A DNA stretch of 64,000 nucleotides from Paenibacillus sp. CF384 (GTDB taxonomy: Bacteria > Bacillota > Bacilli > Paenibacillales > Paenibacillaceae), in the NCBI RefSeq assembly GCF_900106745.1, contig NZ_FNNV01000013.1:1-64000 (forward strand), written 5' to 3'. Under the pieces are notes generated by a model. The model made no database searches, had not been told where the DNA came from, and saw only the letters and a list, made by a program, of their open reading frames with translations. The position numbers and the translations under genes are program-made. Within the stretch, counting starts at the first letter, position 1, and each line of letters opens with the position of its first letter. Shown piece by piece: positions 27,536 through 36,460 of this stretch.

Positions 27536-27550
27536 TTGATAGCGCTTGCA
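27536..27550. promoter_or_regulatory. cre-like site before the cytoplasmic hydrolase genes
   Basis: TTGATAGCGCTTGCA misses the cre consensus only at position 5. It lies about 70 bp upstream of the first hydrolase gene. Confidence 0.5.
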
Positions 27551-27618
27551 CTAGAATAGAGTTGGCGACAAGGAGCACTTGTAAGTAAGCGGGTAATAGT
27601 GAAGAGGAGGTGACGAGC

Positions 27619-29262
27619 TTGAACCGCAAGGTGGACACGAGAGTATGGGAATGCGCAGAGCTGGTTTTCAAAGCGGGAGAAACCTATGATAATCCCTTTC
27701 TGGAAGTAGAGCTGCATGCTGAGTTTATTGGTCCTGATGGACAGTTGCTGATGATTCCCGGCTTCTGGGACGGGGGCAATTTGTGGAAGGTCCGTTTTGC
27801 TCCGGTTACTGCTGGAGAATGGCATTATACAACGATTTGCTCCGATCAAGCGGATGCCGGGCTTCACGGCCATACAGGCCTCGTTACGGCCTCCGAATGG
27901 CAAGAAGAGGAGCTTCAGCATAATCCGAATCGAAGGGGCTTCGTGCGCATCCATGCATCGGGCAGATGGTTCGAGTATGGGGATGGAACGCCGTTCTATT
28001 GGATAGGCGATACATTATGGTCCGCGCATACGATGCGCTGCGACTTGAAGAAAGCGCTTCCGACTTACTTGGAAGATCGCAGACAGAAAGGCTTCAATGT
28101 CATTCAATTGGTTGTCGGCCATCCGACGGCAGACCAATTCGGCGAAGAAACAAGCAGCTACGTCAGATATGAGCCGGAGTATTTCCTTAATGAAGGCGGA
28201 GCGCCTTATCTGGAGAGATATACGCTCATCAATCCGGCTTATTTCAGCCATTTGGATTTACGCATTCGCCTCATGCTCAACATGGGCTTCGTGCCTTGTC
28301 TAATGGCGATGTGGGGTCAGGATTTGCAAGGCATTAAAGTGGAAGGCGGCAAGCGATATCTCCGCTATCTGGTTGCTCGTTATGCTGCATACAACGTGAT
28401 GTGGTCCCCGGCAGGCGAGTATCTGTTCACGGATGATGTGGAAGGCTGGCGAGAGCTGGGAGAAGAAATTCACCGCTGCGATCCATACGGGCATCCGACC
28501 TCGGTTCATTCCGTCGCCCCGCACAGCGGCAGTCGACATTATCATGCGGAAGATTGGTATGATTTCAACCTTATTCAAGTGGGGCATGTGCTCGGATTTA
28601 AAAATTTCATGGAGATGCTGCCTTATCACGATTATCAGATGCAGCCGCCAAAACCTTCGATAATGAGCGAATCCTGGTATGAGAATCATCCTAACTGTGT
28701 GCTGGATGACGGGATTCGCATGAACGATAAACATATCCGGTTCGCCACTTACGTTCCGCTGCTTCAGGGTTGTATCGGGCAGACGTATGGTGCACATGGG
28801 ATTTGGTCCTTATATAACGGGGAGCAGAAGGATCGATGGACGGATCAAATGAGACCGGATTTATGGTGGGACGATCTGAATTTGCCAGGATCCGGACAGA
28901 TGAAACATGTGCGGGACCTCATGGAAACGGTGCAGTGGTGGGAGCTTGAGCCCCATCCGGAGTGGGCGAGTACGGTGGCGGAGAGCAATGTGTATTGTGC
29001 TGCCATTCTGAGACAGCAATACATCATCTATTGCACAGGCGGTCAAGCTCCGGTACCTGTTCTAGTGATGATCATGGGGGCAAAGAAAGACGGCGAAACC
29101 TACGCGGGGCAGTGGATGAATCCACGTACGGGAGAATGGCATGCCGTTGAGGCCGCGGACTTCCAGTATCACGGCTACGGCAGCGGAATGATGTGGCGAA
29201 CGTTCACGCCGGATCAAGAGGATTGGATTCTCAGCATAAGACGAGTAAAAGAGGAGAACTGA
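27619..29262 (+). CDS. DUF5060/DUF4038 apiosidase-like (GH140-type) glycosidase
   Basis: 547 residues from TTG 27619, six bases after AGGAGGTGA; a GTG at 27610 overlaps that site. An N-terminal beta domain (ELHAEFIGPDGQ...FWDGGNLWKVRFAP, about 20-85) is followed by a TIM-barrel of the DUF4038 type (FYWIGDTLWSAH; GFNVIQLVVG; WSPAGEYLF; IMSESWYENHP) and a C-terminal beta domain (GQWMNPRTGEWHAVEAADF). The Glu residues of PAGEYLF and SESWYE lie where the acid pair of this superfamily is expected. Characterised relatives (GH140) release apiose-linked sugars from rhamnogalacturonan-II. No signal peptide: it should act on imported oligosaccharides. Confidence 0.8.
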   Translation: MNRKVDTRVWECAELVFKAGETYDNPFLEVELHAEFIGPDGQLLMIPGFWDGGNLWKVRFAPVTAGEWHYTTICSDQADAGLHGHTGLVTASEWQEEELQHNPNRRGFVRIHASGRWFEYGDGTPFYWIGDTLWSAHTMRCDLKKALPTYLEDRRQKGFNVIQLVVGHPTADQFGEETSSYVRYEPEYFLNEGGAPYLERYTLINPAYFSHLDLRIRLMLNMGFVPCLMAMWGQDLQGIKVEGGKRYLRYLVARYAAYNVMWSPAGEYLFTDDVEGWRELGEEIHRCDPYGHPTSVHSVAPHSGSRHYHAEDWYDFNLIQVGHVLGFKNFMEMLPYHDYQMQPPKPSIMSESWYENHPNCVLDDGIRMNDKHIRFATYVPLLQGCIGQTYGAHGIWSLYNGEQKDRWTDQMRPDLWWDDLNLPGSGQMKHVRDLMETVQWWELEPHPEWASTVAESNVYCAAILRQQYIIYCTGGQAPVPVLVMIMGAKKDGETYAGQWMNPRTGEWHAVEAADFQYHGYGSGMMWRTFTPDQEDWILSIRRVKEEN

Positions 29263-29266
29263 CAAG

Positions 29267-31711
29267 ATGAAGAGTTATAGCGTAGACAGAGGCGTAATCG
29301 AAAGCAAGAAAGGCATCCCGGAAGCGCCGAGATGGTTCTCGGACAGCCGGATGAATTTTCAAATCGATGAGAATGCCGTCACTCAGGTGAATTATCATAA
29401 TCCGCTTGCCATCCGCGGATGCAACACGATATTTCTGCAGCGGTTATGGGATGGGTTTAGACATTTCGTTGAGCTTGACGGCGTGACACATAAGCTCCCC
29501 TATACAAATTCAAAACTATGGCCATTTGGCGTCGAATCTGAGTGTGAAGTTAATGGCGTGAAGCTTCAACATCGGATTATGGCCGTGGAAGAGTCCATCG
29601 TTTTTCAAGTGACTACGCCTGCGGAGCTGCCGGTTTCTATGCGATACAAGATGGAGTTCTACAAGGATTTTGCCTTAATTCCGGCTGATTCGCAGGATTT
29701 CCGGTTCAGCGCGGGCGGCACAAGCCGTGTGTGGCAGGAATGGTCTTATGATGAAGCAGCCAGTTTGCTGCACGGTTCCTTCCTCGAAATACAGAAGGAG
29801 CGGGAAGCGGGCCATCCCGATGATATCAATATTAATAATCCGGATGTGAGTAAATATGACCGTGAGGAGCCGGTTCCGCTATTTGTAAGCATTGGTGCGG
29901 ATTTTTCGATTGGCTATTCGAAACGACCGCTCAACTCGAAGTACATTCTTACTGGCAGCGAACCTTTGGAACCGAGCCGGACCTATAGCTTTATCATAAG
30001 TTTTGATTGTGAGAAGGAAGCGCTGCTGAATAAAATTTATGAGCTATCCGACGGCATTGAAGAAGCCGTATCGAAGCAATTTGCGCGTTATGAACGTATT
30101 CGGGAGCGTTCTCCGATTCTTAACAGTCCCTATGAAACCTTAAATGACTTCATGAGTCTGATTCCGCTGTATCACGAATCTTGCAAAGTTACGGATGTTC
30201 CCGGGGCCATCAAAGCTAAGAACAAACAGTACTGGGTATGGGGCTGGGACGGCATTACGAGCAATTATTCGTCGCTCTATTGGGGCGATCAATCGTTTAT
30301 CGGCGACATGCTTCGTTTCTACGAGGAGACGGCAGATGCGGAGTGGGGCATTGCGCACAGCTACCGCCACGATATGACTTTGAATAGCGTCAGCGCCCTT
30401 CCGGCGCAGAGCATGTATATATCGCTGCTGCAGCAGTATTATGCGACAACGGGCAATAAGCAAGAGGTGCTGGACCGCTATGATTTTGTCAAACGGATCT
30501 TCAACCTGATTCTGACGCGGGAAGTGCAAGGAACGGGCTTTTGCGAAGGGGCTTCACTATTCCCGGATTTTCCGGCGTTCATGCATGAAACGGGTACGAG
30601 CGATATTAGCAGCCTGAACAATACAATCTTCTATTGCGCGGCTCGTTCGATGGAATATCTGGCTGAGCTTGTAGGTGATCAGGAGAGCAAAGAGCGTGCG
30701 AAAGCCGTCTTTACCGGAATTGAGAAGAACTTTCTTCCGCTGTTCTATGACGAAGAGAAACAATTCGTTGTCAGCTCTATCGATTCGGTTACGCTGCAGA
30801 AGCGCAATTCGTATAACGCCAATGCAGTCAAATGGGAGAGCCATTATTTAAGTGATTTGATGGACGAGGTAAATGCGGGAGCCCTCGAATTCTTCGCGAA
30901 CCATATCGTCTGCAAAGCGGGATTGCGTGAAATTCCGGTCTGGTCGGATGCCTTTGATATGGATGCTAACCAGCTGCACTGCTGGTGGCCGGTGACCGGT
31001 GAGTACTTCATGCAGTTGATCAACGACGGCAATCGCCCTGATCTGATTGAACAATGGATTGGTTGGGTGAGCTATTGGACCGGGAAGCTGACTTGTCCGG
31101 AAGGGATCTCTTGTTATATCGATACGGCTGAGCCGGACGTGGACCGTTGGAATACGGAGAATGGTACCTGGCATGCCTATTCCATGCGAGGCTGGTATCA
31201 AGCGGCTATTCATGGCGTGGTGGGCGTTTCCATGGAAGCGGGAGGCTTAACCTTCCATCCGTATGCCGGGGAAGAGATGACGCTGGAAGGGTTCTACTAT
31301 GGTGAACAACGACTAGATATCGCGATGACCGGCTCGGGTCCGTACGTGGGGTCGATTGAAGTGGACGGTAATGTGCTGGAAGCGACTAATAAGCTGCCTG
31401 TGGATGCTGTGGGAGCTGGGCAGAATGCGGCTTCGAAGATCTCGGTGCGACGCGTTCAATCGAACCCTTACCCCGTGGCCATTCAAAAAGCATTCGGCAT
31501 CGAGCTGTCAGATTACTCTTATGTGGACGGCATCATTCGCGCGCAGATGCAAGGTGCGGGAACGAGCCGATTGAAGCTGATCGCTCAGCGTGAACCTGTC
31601 GTCACAATCGGCGGCAGAAGCGTGAACGTACAGTATGATGCCGCAGCGGGCAAGGCTATTGTGGAAGTGGATTTGAAAGTCGGGCAAAGTGAAGAACTGG
31701 TTATTCAGTAA
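29267..31711 (+). CDS. Six-hairpin (alpha/alpha)6-type glycosidase, family unassigned
   Basis: 814 residues, starting 5 bp after the previous stop with a GAGGAG site. An N-terminal beta-sandwich (to about 270) precedes a helical barrel with KQYWVWGWDGITSNYSSLYWGDQS near 320, SYNANAVKWESHYLSDLM and GEYFMQLINDGN. A C-terminal beta region (YYGEQRLDIAMTGSGPY) is typical of these enzymes. Candidate acidic residues are the Asp of WGWDG and the Glu in FCEGASLF or ENGTW. Families with this build include rhamnosidases, glucosidases and trehalases; I cannot choose one. Cytoplasmic, translationally close to the apiosidase-like gene. Confidence 0.7.
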   Translation: MKSYSVDRGVIESKKGIPEAPRWFSDSRMNFQIDENAVTQVNYHNPLAIRGCNTIFLQRLWDGFRHFVELDGVTHKLPYTNSKLWPFGVESECEVNGVKLQHRIMAVEESIVFQVTTPAELPVSMRYKMEFYKDFALIPADSQDFRFSAGGTSRVWQEWSYDEAASLLHGSFLEIQKEREAGHPDDININNPDVSKYDREEPVPLFVSIGADFSIGYSKRPLNSKYILTGSEPLEPSRTYSFIISFDCEKEALLNKIYELSDGIEEAVSKQFARYERIRERSPILNSPYETLNDFMSLIPLYHESCKVTDVPGAIKAKNKQYWVWGWDGITSNYSSLYWGDQSFIGDMLRFYEETADAEWGIAHSYRHDMTLNSVSALPAQSMYISLLQQYYATTGNKQEVLDRYDFVKRIFNLILTREVQGTGFCEGASLFPDFPAFMHETGTSDISSLNNTIFYCAARSMEYLAELVGDQESKERAKAVFTGIEKNFLPLFYDEEKQFVVSSIDSVTLQKRNSYNANAVKWESHYLSDLMDEVNAGALEFFANHIVCKAGLREIPVWSDAFDMDANQLHCWWPVTGEYFMQLINDGNRPDLIEQWIGWVSYWTGKLTCPEGISCYIDTAEPDVDRWNTENGTWHAYSMRGWYQAAIHGVVGVSMEAGGLTFHPYAGEEMTLEGFYYGEQRLDIAMTGSGPYVGSIEVDGNVLEATNKLPVDAVGAGQNAASKISVRRVQSNPYPVAIQKAFGIELSDYSYVDGIIRAQMQGAGTSRLKLIAQREPVVTIGGRSVNVQYDAAAGKAIVEVDLKVGQSEELVIQ

Positions 31712-31734
31712 ACCGAGTGTTCAGCGCTGTTAGG

Positions 31735-32028
31735 TGAAGAGTAGCTCCAGGAGCAACACATTCGCCGAAAAGCAGCGGAGTGGGCTGAAGAGTAGCTCCA
31801 AGAGCAACACATTCGCTTAAAAGCAGCGGAGTAGGCTGAAGAGTAGCTCTGGGAGCAACACATTCGCCGAAAAGCAGCGGAGTGGGCTGAAGAGTAGCTC
31901 CGGGAGCAACACATTCGCTGAAGAGCAGCGGAGTGGGCTGAAGAGTAGCTCCGGGAACAACACATTCGCCGAAAAGCAGCGGAGTGGGCTGAAGAGTAGC
32001 TCCGGGAGCAACACATTCGCCGAAGAGT
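31735..32028. repeat. Tandem repeat array B, 51-bp period, about 5.8 copies
   Basis: Units start with TGAAGAGTAGCTC at 31735, 31786, 31837, 31888, 31939 and 31990 (last one partial), exactly 51 bp apart, and differ at only a few positions. Frames on both strands remain open because 51 is divisible by three; the minus-strand reading would give a Cys-containing 17-residue repeat, but it has no ribosome site and lies between co-oriented plus-strand genes. With array C it fills the 518-bp gap between two hydrolase genes. Confidence 0.9.
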
Positions 32029-32213
32029 GCATGGTAACGAAAGCAGCAAATACCGTGCAAGAAGCTAACCCAGAGGTCTACATGGCAGCGAAAGCAGCGA
32101 ATATCGTGCAAGAAGCTAACCCAGAGGTCTACATGGTGGAGAAAGCAGCGAAAATCGAGCAAGAAGCTGACCCAGAGGTCTACATGCTAGCGAAAGCAGC
32201 GAATATCGCGCAA
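32029..32213. repeat. Tandem repeat array C, 51-bp period, about 3.6 copies
   Basis: It follows array B without a gap. A partial unit at 32029-32060 precedes full units at 32061, 32112 and 32163 (GAAGCTAACCCAGAGGTC and variants). The unit shares GTCTACAT and GAAGC(G/T)AACC with array A, 21 kb away, and GAAAGCAGCG with array B. The array ends directly at the GAGGAGA ribosome site of the next gene. A plus-strand frame through it (32031-32240) has no ribosome site of its own. Confidence 0.9.
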
Positions 32214-32229
32214 GAGGAGATGTACGCCA

Positions 32230-33537
32230 GTGGCAATTAAGGGGTATTTGCAAGTAGCGGCTAATCAGCGAAGCTTCCAAGACGGGGAGGGGAAGCCGGT
32301 TTTCTGGCTGGGGGATACGGCTTGGGCTTGCCCGGGCCGAGCAACCTGGGAGGAATGGGTGGACTATGTGGATGCCAGATCGGCGCAAGGTTTTAACGTG
32401 ATACAGCTCAATTCGCTGCCCCAGCATGATGCGTATCAGCCGATTTTTCGAGAAGGCCGCCACCCATTTGCTCTCATAAATAAGGAAAGCGCGGATGGCC
32501 GGATCTTCAACTGGGATTATGATGCTATTCAAGATGATTATTTTGACAGGCTGAAGAAAATGATCGCGTATGCCAACGGCAAAGGGATGGTAATCGCGCT
32601 GGTCGTGCTGTGGTTCGAGCATGTCCCGAATTCACGGCTTGATGTGATCCCCGTTCATCCAGGAATGACGGTGCAGCAGGCGATTCGCTACGGAACTTTT
32701 CTGGTAGAGAAGCTGGAAGAGTTGAATATCGTATGGGTCGTAAGCGGTGACGATGAATTCAAGGGAGAGGGAGTCGCAGCCTTCTACAACGAAGTCGGCA
32801 TGGCCATGAAGGAAGCCGAGCCGTATGGACGACTGATCACGACCCACCCGGTGCATAAATCCGGCGATACGTACCATCATGCGAGCTGGCTCGATTTCAA
32901 TATGGTGCAGAGCGGGCATGGGCTGAATCAGGACTATAATCTGGGCCTGATCCGTGAGGAATGGGATAAACAGCCGCCTAAGCCGGTGCTTAATGCCGAG
33001 CCCTGTTACGAGCATCATCCCATGATCGGACGTGAAAGGCGCTTCGACCGATATGGGGTTCGGCGCGCTGGCTGGCGAAGCGTCCTGGAGGGATCGTTAA
33101 CAGGCATTACTTATGGTGCCTATTGGATTTGGAACTGGGCGAAAAGCGGGGAAGCACCACTTAACGGAACCCCCTCACCATACAGCTGGAGAGATGCGAT
33201 GGAGCTGCCCGGTGCCTCGGATCTGGTTCGTATGATGCAGCTGCTGACAACATTGCCATGGTTCGACCTTAGGCCGGCATCCGAGCGGTTACGCAGTACG
33301 CAATCGTGTACCGTATCGGTGGCATGTACGGAAGCAGGCAGTCTGCTGCTGGTTTATTTGCCGGAGAAATGCGAGATTCGTCTGGATGTAAGCGGGCTCG
33401 CGGTGGAAGGGAAATCGGCAGTCTGGTGGAGTCCGGAGAGCGGAGAACGAATAGCGACGACAGCGGGTCATCAAGGCAGCAATGAATTTACAGGCAGTTC
33501 ACCTTTTGACAAGGATGGGCTGTTAATCATTAGTTAA
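32230..33537 (+). CDS. DUF4038 apiosidase-like (GH140-type) glycosidase
   Basis: 435 residues from GTG 32230, nine bases after GAGGAGA. A single TIM-barrel (PVFWLGDTAWACPGRATWEEW; GFNVIQLNSLP; IVWVVSGDDEF; VLNAEPCYEHHP; GITYGAYWIWNWA) plus a short C-terminal beta domain (VWWSPESGERI). The Asp/Glu of SGDDE and the Glu of AEPCYE are the likely catalytic pair by comparison with GH140. It lacks the N-terminal DUF5060-type domain of the related gene at 27.6 kb and any signal peptide. Two different apiosidase-like enzymes in one locus suggest a branched substrate. Confidence 0.82.
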   Translation: MAIKGYLQVAANQRSFQDGEGKPVFWLGDTAWACPGRATWEEWVDYVDARSAQGFNVIQLNSLPQHDAYQPIFREGRHPFALINKESADGRIFNWDYDAIQDDYFDRLKKMIAYANGKGMVIALVVLWFEHVPNSRLDVIPVHPGMTVQQAIRYGTFLVEKLEELNIVWVVSGDDEFKGEGVAAFYNEVGMAMKEAEPYGRLITTHPVHKSGDTYHHASWLDFNMVQSGHGLNQDYNLGLIREEWDKQPPKPVLNAEPCYEHHPMIGRERRFDRYGVRRAGWRSVLEGSLTGITYGAYWIWNWAKSGEAPLNGTPSPYSWRDAMELPGASDLVRMMQLLTTLPWFDLRPASERLRSTQSCTVSVACTEAGSLLLVYLPEKCEIRLDVSGLAVEGKSAVWWSPESGERIATTAGHQGSNEFTGSSPFDKDGLLIIS

Positions 33538-33579
33538 CGCGGGAGCAGCAAACGCTGCAGGAGAGAAGGGGAATTTCAC

Positions 33580-35700
33580 ATGTACTCAGCACCGATTATG
33601 TTATTGCTGGATACCAGCATGACAATGGATCATCAACGCATTCGGGAGGCCGTTTCTGATATACACGAGAAGGGCTTCGATACGGTTTGTGTGGAGTTTC
33701 GCAACAATATCTATGATGAATATGATGTGCAGGGCAAAGCGGCGGTTCAAGTAGTTTCAGAAGAATGCACGAGTCTGGGCATACAATTTCTGATGATTAT
33801 GCCGATGCTCGGTCCGAACATCGTCAAGGAGCATCCGGAAGCACGCCAATCTTGGGCAGTCGAGCACACCGGTCATGTCATTAATAATCGGTTTTCCATA
33901 GCCATTAAACGCGTGCATAATGTCGGATTCGTGAGTACCGATCCCAGAGTCCGAGGGGTTACCAAAGCATTTCGCATCATCAGAGATGACAGCCGGCGCA
34001 TCGTCGAAGCCGTCGACATTACGGACCAAATGACATTCGCCATCGACATGAACATCGAGACGACACTCTCAGGTACCTGTGAGCAGGACGGAGAAATTCT
34101 CGTATACGCGAGGTATGATACGGATTATATGGATTTTGCATATAGCGGGATGCACAAATCGGTAGACTCGTTCTTGGAGCAGTATGAAGGCTTGCCGCAG
34201 GACGGTTATGCCATCGATGAATTCGGAGCGGGCAGCAGATCGAGCGAGGATGTATATTTTGTCGGGGGTCATTTTCTTGCCGCGTTTGAAGCGAAGTACG
34301 GCTATGATTTGCTGGACCGGATCTACCTGCTGAAGAATGAAGCGATCGATGCTAATGCAGGTAAAGTACGATACGACTACTATCAACTGACGATCGACCT
34401 CACGTACGGCTTGCAAAAATATGTAAAAGATCGCTACACGGAGCGTTTCGGAAACAACCTGTTCGGCGGCTTCCACAGCACATGGTGGGGAGAAGGCAAC
34501 TCAGGGGATTTATGGGCTGGAAATATCGACTATTTCAGGCTGACGGACAATTTGAGCGGCGGGTTTGTTGATGCGCAATTTGATGCCGAGCGAACGATGG
34601 TATCGATGACGATGTTAGCCGAGTCATTAGCAAAATATTCGTCGAGCGGCAATGCCTACAATATGTGCTGGGATCGAAACACGACGAAGGAGAAACTGGA
34701 CTATTACCAGCGCCTGCTGGCTGTGCGCAATGTGAGATGGGTCGGTCATGCGTACGGATACGTCGGTCCTTATGGCCCGGGATATCCCGATCACAGTACT
34801 TGGGAGGATACGAAGCTTTGTCTGGAGCGGCAGAAAACCTTCCAGCAGTTTATTGGAAAGGCTGTCAGCAGACCGAAACTTGCGATGATGTATGTCTGGG
34901 AATCCGTTGCGTTCTTCAACAATGAGTATATGCATTACCACAGGCTCAGCATGAAGGCAGTTCTCGATAAAATGATGCAAGAACATTATGAAATTGATTT
35001 GATTCCCACAAGCGAAGCCGATTTGGAGCGGTATGATACCTTAATCGTGTTATGGCCGACCATGATGCCGGAGGCTGCTTGGGAGTCGATTCAAGGTTAT
35101 GCCGCAACGGGCAGAAGAGTGATCTTCATCGGTCCGCCGGCGCAGTGTACAGTGGAAGGCCGCGACATTCGCAGCGAATTCGAGCAGTTAACCGGCGCTC
35201 GGAGCGGGAGCCCATTCGATGGCAAGCTCTATAACGGCGATTATGAATACGTTGAGTGGGATATTTGGTTCGCCAAAACCAAGATCGACATGAAAGTCTT
35301 CCCGCTAATGCCGTTAGATGGCGAAACGACGCTGGTTCACGAAGGTGACATCATAGGAGTCAGCAAGTTGAATGTGGAATACTTCTCGTTTGAGATGCCG
35401 CTCACGTCGTATTTTGAAACGTTGTTGGCTACGCTTACGCATGCACGTGAGCTGGATCTCCCACCGGATACAATCAGCAAAGTATCTTATGATGGCGACA
35501 ATGCTGTCCTGTCGATAACCGGACGATGGGGAGCTCGAATTAACTGCAGCTTTACCTTTAAAGGGAATATGATTGCAATTGCAGATGGCGTCCTCGTTGG
35601 CATTCGATTGGAAGGGAACCGTGTAGTGGAGATCATTAGCGATGCGGATTGTACAATTGAAGTGAATGGAAGCAAGCGGGAATATGTGACGATTGGATAG
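33580..35700 (+). CDS. Putative TIM-barrel glycoside hydrolase with GATase-like domain, family unassigned
   Basis: 706 residues. It begins with a barrel-like segment (GFDTVCVEFRNNIYDEYDV), has YAIDEFGAGSRSSEDV near 215 followed by FEAKYGYDLLDRI, a pattern seen in several large plant-polysaccharide hydrolases. It continues with a domain resembling the trimerisation or class-I amidotransferase fold (about 465-540: YDTLIVLWPTMMPEAAW; GRRVIFIGP) as in GH42, and ends in a beta domain. Acidic residues in AIDEFG are candidates for catalysis. No signal peptide. It closes the carbohydrate locus. The glycosidase role is inferred from architecture and context. Confidence 0.6.
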   Translation: MYSAPIMLLLDTSMTMDHQRIREAVSDIHEKGFDTVCVEFRNNIYDEYDVQGKAAVQVVSEECTSLGIQFLMIMPMLGPNIVKEHPEARQSWAVEHTGHVINNRFSIAIKRVHNVGFVSTDPRVRGVTKAFRIIRDDSRRIVEAVDITDQMTFAIDMNIETTLSGTCEQDGEILVYARYDTDYMDFAYSGMHKSVDSFLEQYEGLPQDGYAIDEFGAGSRSSEDVYFVGGHFLAAFEAKYGYDLLDRIYLLKNEAIDANAGKVRYDYYQLTIDLTYGLQKYVKDRYTERFGNNLFGGFHSTWWGEGNSGDLWAGNIDYFRLTDNLSGGFVDAQFDAERTMVSMTMLAESLAKYSSSGNAYNMCWDRNTTKEKLDYYQRLLAVRNVRWVGHAYGYVGPYGPGYPDHSTWEDTKLCLERQKTFQQFIGKAVSRPKLAMMYVWESVAFFNNEYMHYHRLSMKAVLDKMMQEHYEIDLIPTSEADLERYDTLIVLWPTMMPEAAWESIQGYAATGRRVIFIGPPAQCTVEGRDIRSEFEQLTGARSGSPFDGKLYNGDYEYVEWDIWFAKTKIDMKVFPLMPLDGETTLVHEGDIIGVSKLNVEYFSFEMPLTSYFETLLATLTHARELDLPPDTISKVSYDGDNAVLSITGRWGARINCSFTFKGNMIAIADGVLVGIRLEGNRVVEIISDADCTIEVNGSKREYVTIG

Positions 35701-35710
35701 AGAATCGAGC

Positions 35711-35755
35711 GGTGAGGCCAGGCATTATAAAAAAATGTTTGGCCTCACCATTTAT
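35711..35755 (+). terminator. Terminator closing the carbohydrate locus
   Basis: GGTGAGGCCA (35711-35720) pairs with TGGCCTCACC, extended by GCATT/AATGT, then a moderately T-rich tail. A loop of A residues lies at the top. Confidence 0.75.
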
Positions 35756-35759
35756 CCTA

Positions 35760-35788
35760 TTTACAAACCGATGGTCGGTTTATATAAT
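35760..35788 (+). promoter_or_regulatory. Promoter with TetR-type operator in its spacer
   Basis: A -35 TTTACA (35760-35765) and -10 TATAAT (35783-35788) are 17 bp apart. Between them lies the perfect dyad AAACCGATGGTCGGTTT (35765-35781), a typical TetR-family operator, so a bound repressor would cover the promoter. It drives the TetR gene itself and the DoxX gene. Confidence 0.85.
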
Positions 35789-35842
35789 AAGAGCAACAGC
35801 CAACAAAATTGAAATGCACACACCAACATGGAGGTATCCAAT

Positions 35843-36439
35843 ATGAAGCAAGAGGAACGCAGGGAGCAAACCATACGCTTATTGCTGGAGGCGACTAAAT
35901 CCCTTGTTCGAGAGAAAGGCTGCTCATCGTTAACGTTGAAGGACATCATGGAGCGGTCGGGGCTTTCAAAGGGGGCTATCTTTCATTATGTGAAGAGCAA
36001 GGATGAATTGTTTGCCTGGGTGCTGCTGGAGCGGCTTGAGGAAACGAACAACCGATTTATGAGCGAGGTGGGCAGACAAGGCGGCGAGTTTGAAGGTCCG
36101 ATGGGGAGTATAGCCAGTCGCTTGAACAGCTTGGAAGAATCGGATGACGTTACAAACAAAGTATTTGTTTATTTGCTCGGTAAGGAGGAGGAACCGGCTG
36201 TAGCCGAGGCGCTGAATCAATTCTATGAACGATCTGTTCAGCTGTCTCGCAGCTGGATTACCGCCGGTCAACAGCATGGCGTCATCCCGGCAGCAGTCGA
36301 TGCGGAACATACGGCAGAGCTGTTCGTCTTGATCTCGTTTGGACTGCGAGTCCGCTCTTCATTCTCCATCGTGAGCGGTCATTTCAATGCCGCACAATTC
36401 GTTCAGTTTATTACCGGCTTGCTTAAACCTACTAATTAA
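35843..36439 (+). CDS. TetR-family transcriptional regulator
   Basis: 198 residues from ATG 35843 (GGAGGT at 8 bp; the ATG at 35828 overlaps that site). The DNA-binding domain (about 5-55) contains LTLKDIMERSGLSKGAIFHYVKSKDELF. The C-terminal ligand-binding domain is divergent, as usual. The operator dyad lies in its own promoter, so it should repress itself and the DoxX-like gene 21 bp downstream until an unknown ligand releases it. Confidence 0.93.
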   Translation: MKQEERREQTIRLLLEATKSLVREKGCSSLTLKDIMERSGLSKGAIFHYVKSKDELFAWVLLERLEETNNRFMSEVGRQGGEFEGPMGSIASRLNSLEESDDVTNKVFVYLLGKEEEPAVAEALNQFYERSVQLSRSWITAGQQHGVIPAAVDAEHTAELFVLISFGLRVRSSFSIVSGHFNAAQFVQFITGLLKPTN

Positions 36440-36460
36440 TAACGAGGAGGAATGTGTATT

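Noticed and set aside
31701-32162. Minus-strand open frames through array B
   Set aside because: Same reason as array A; it runs against the direction of the gene cluster and has no ribosome site.
31735-32213. CRISPR array
   Set aside because: The repeats are contiguous with no unique spacers of constant length, and no cas genes are present.
32031-32240. Plus-strand 69-residue frame through array C leading into the next gene
   Set aside because: Attractive as a leader peptide, but no ribosome site precedes its start and the composition is fully explained by the repeat.
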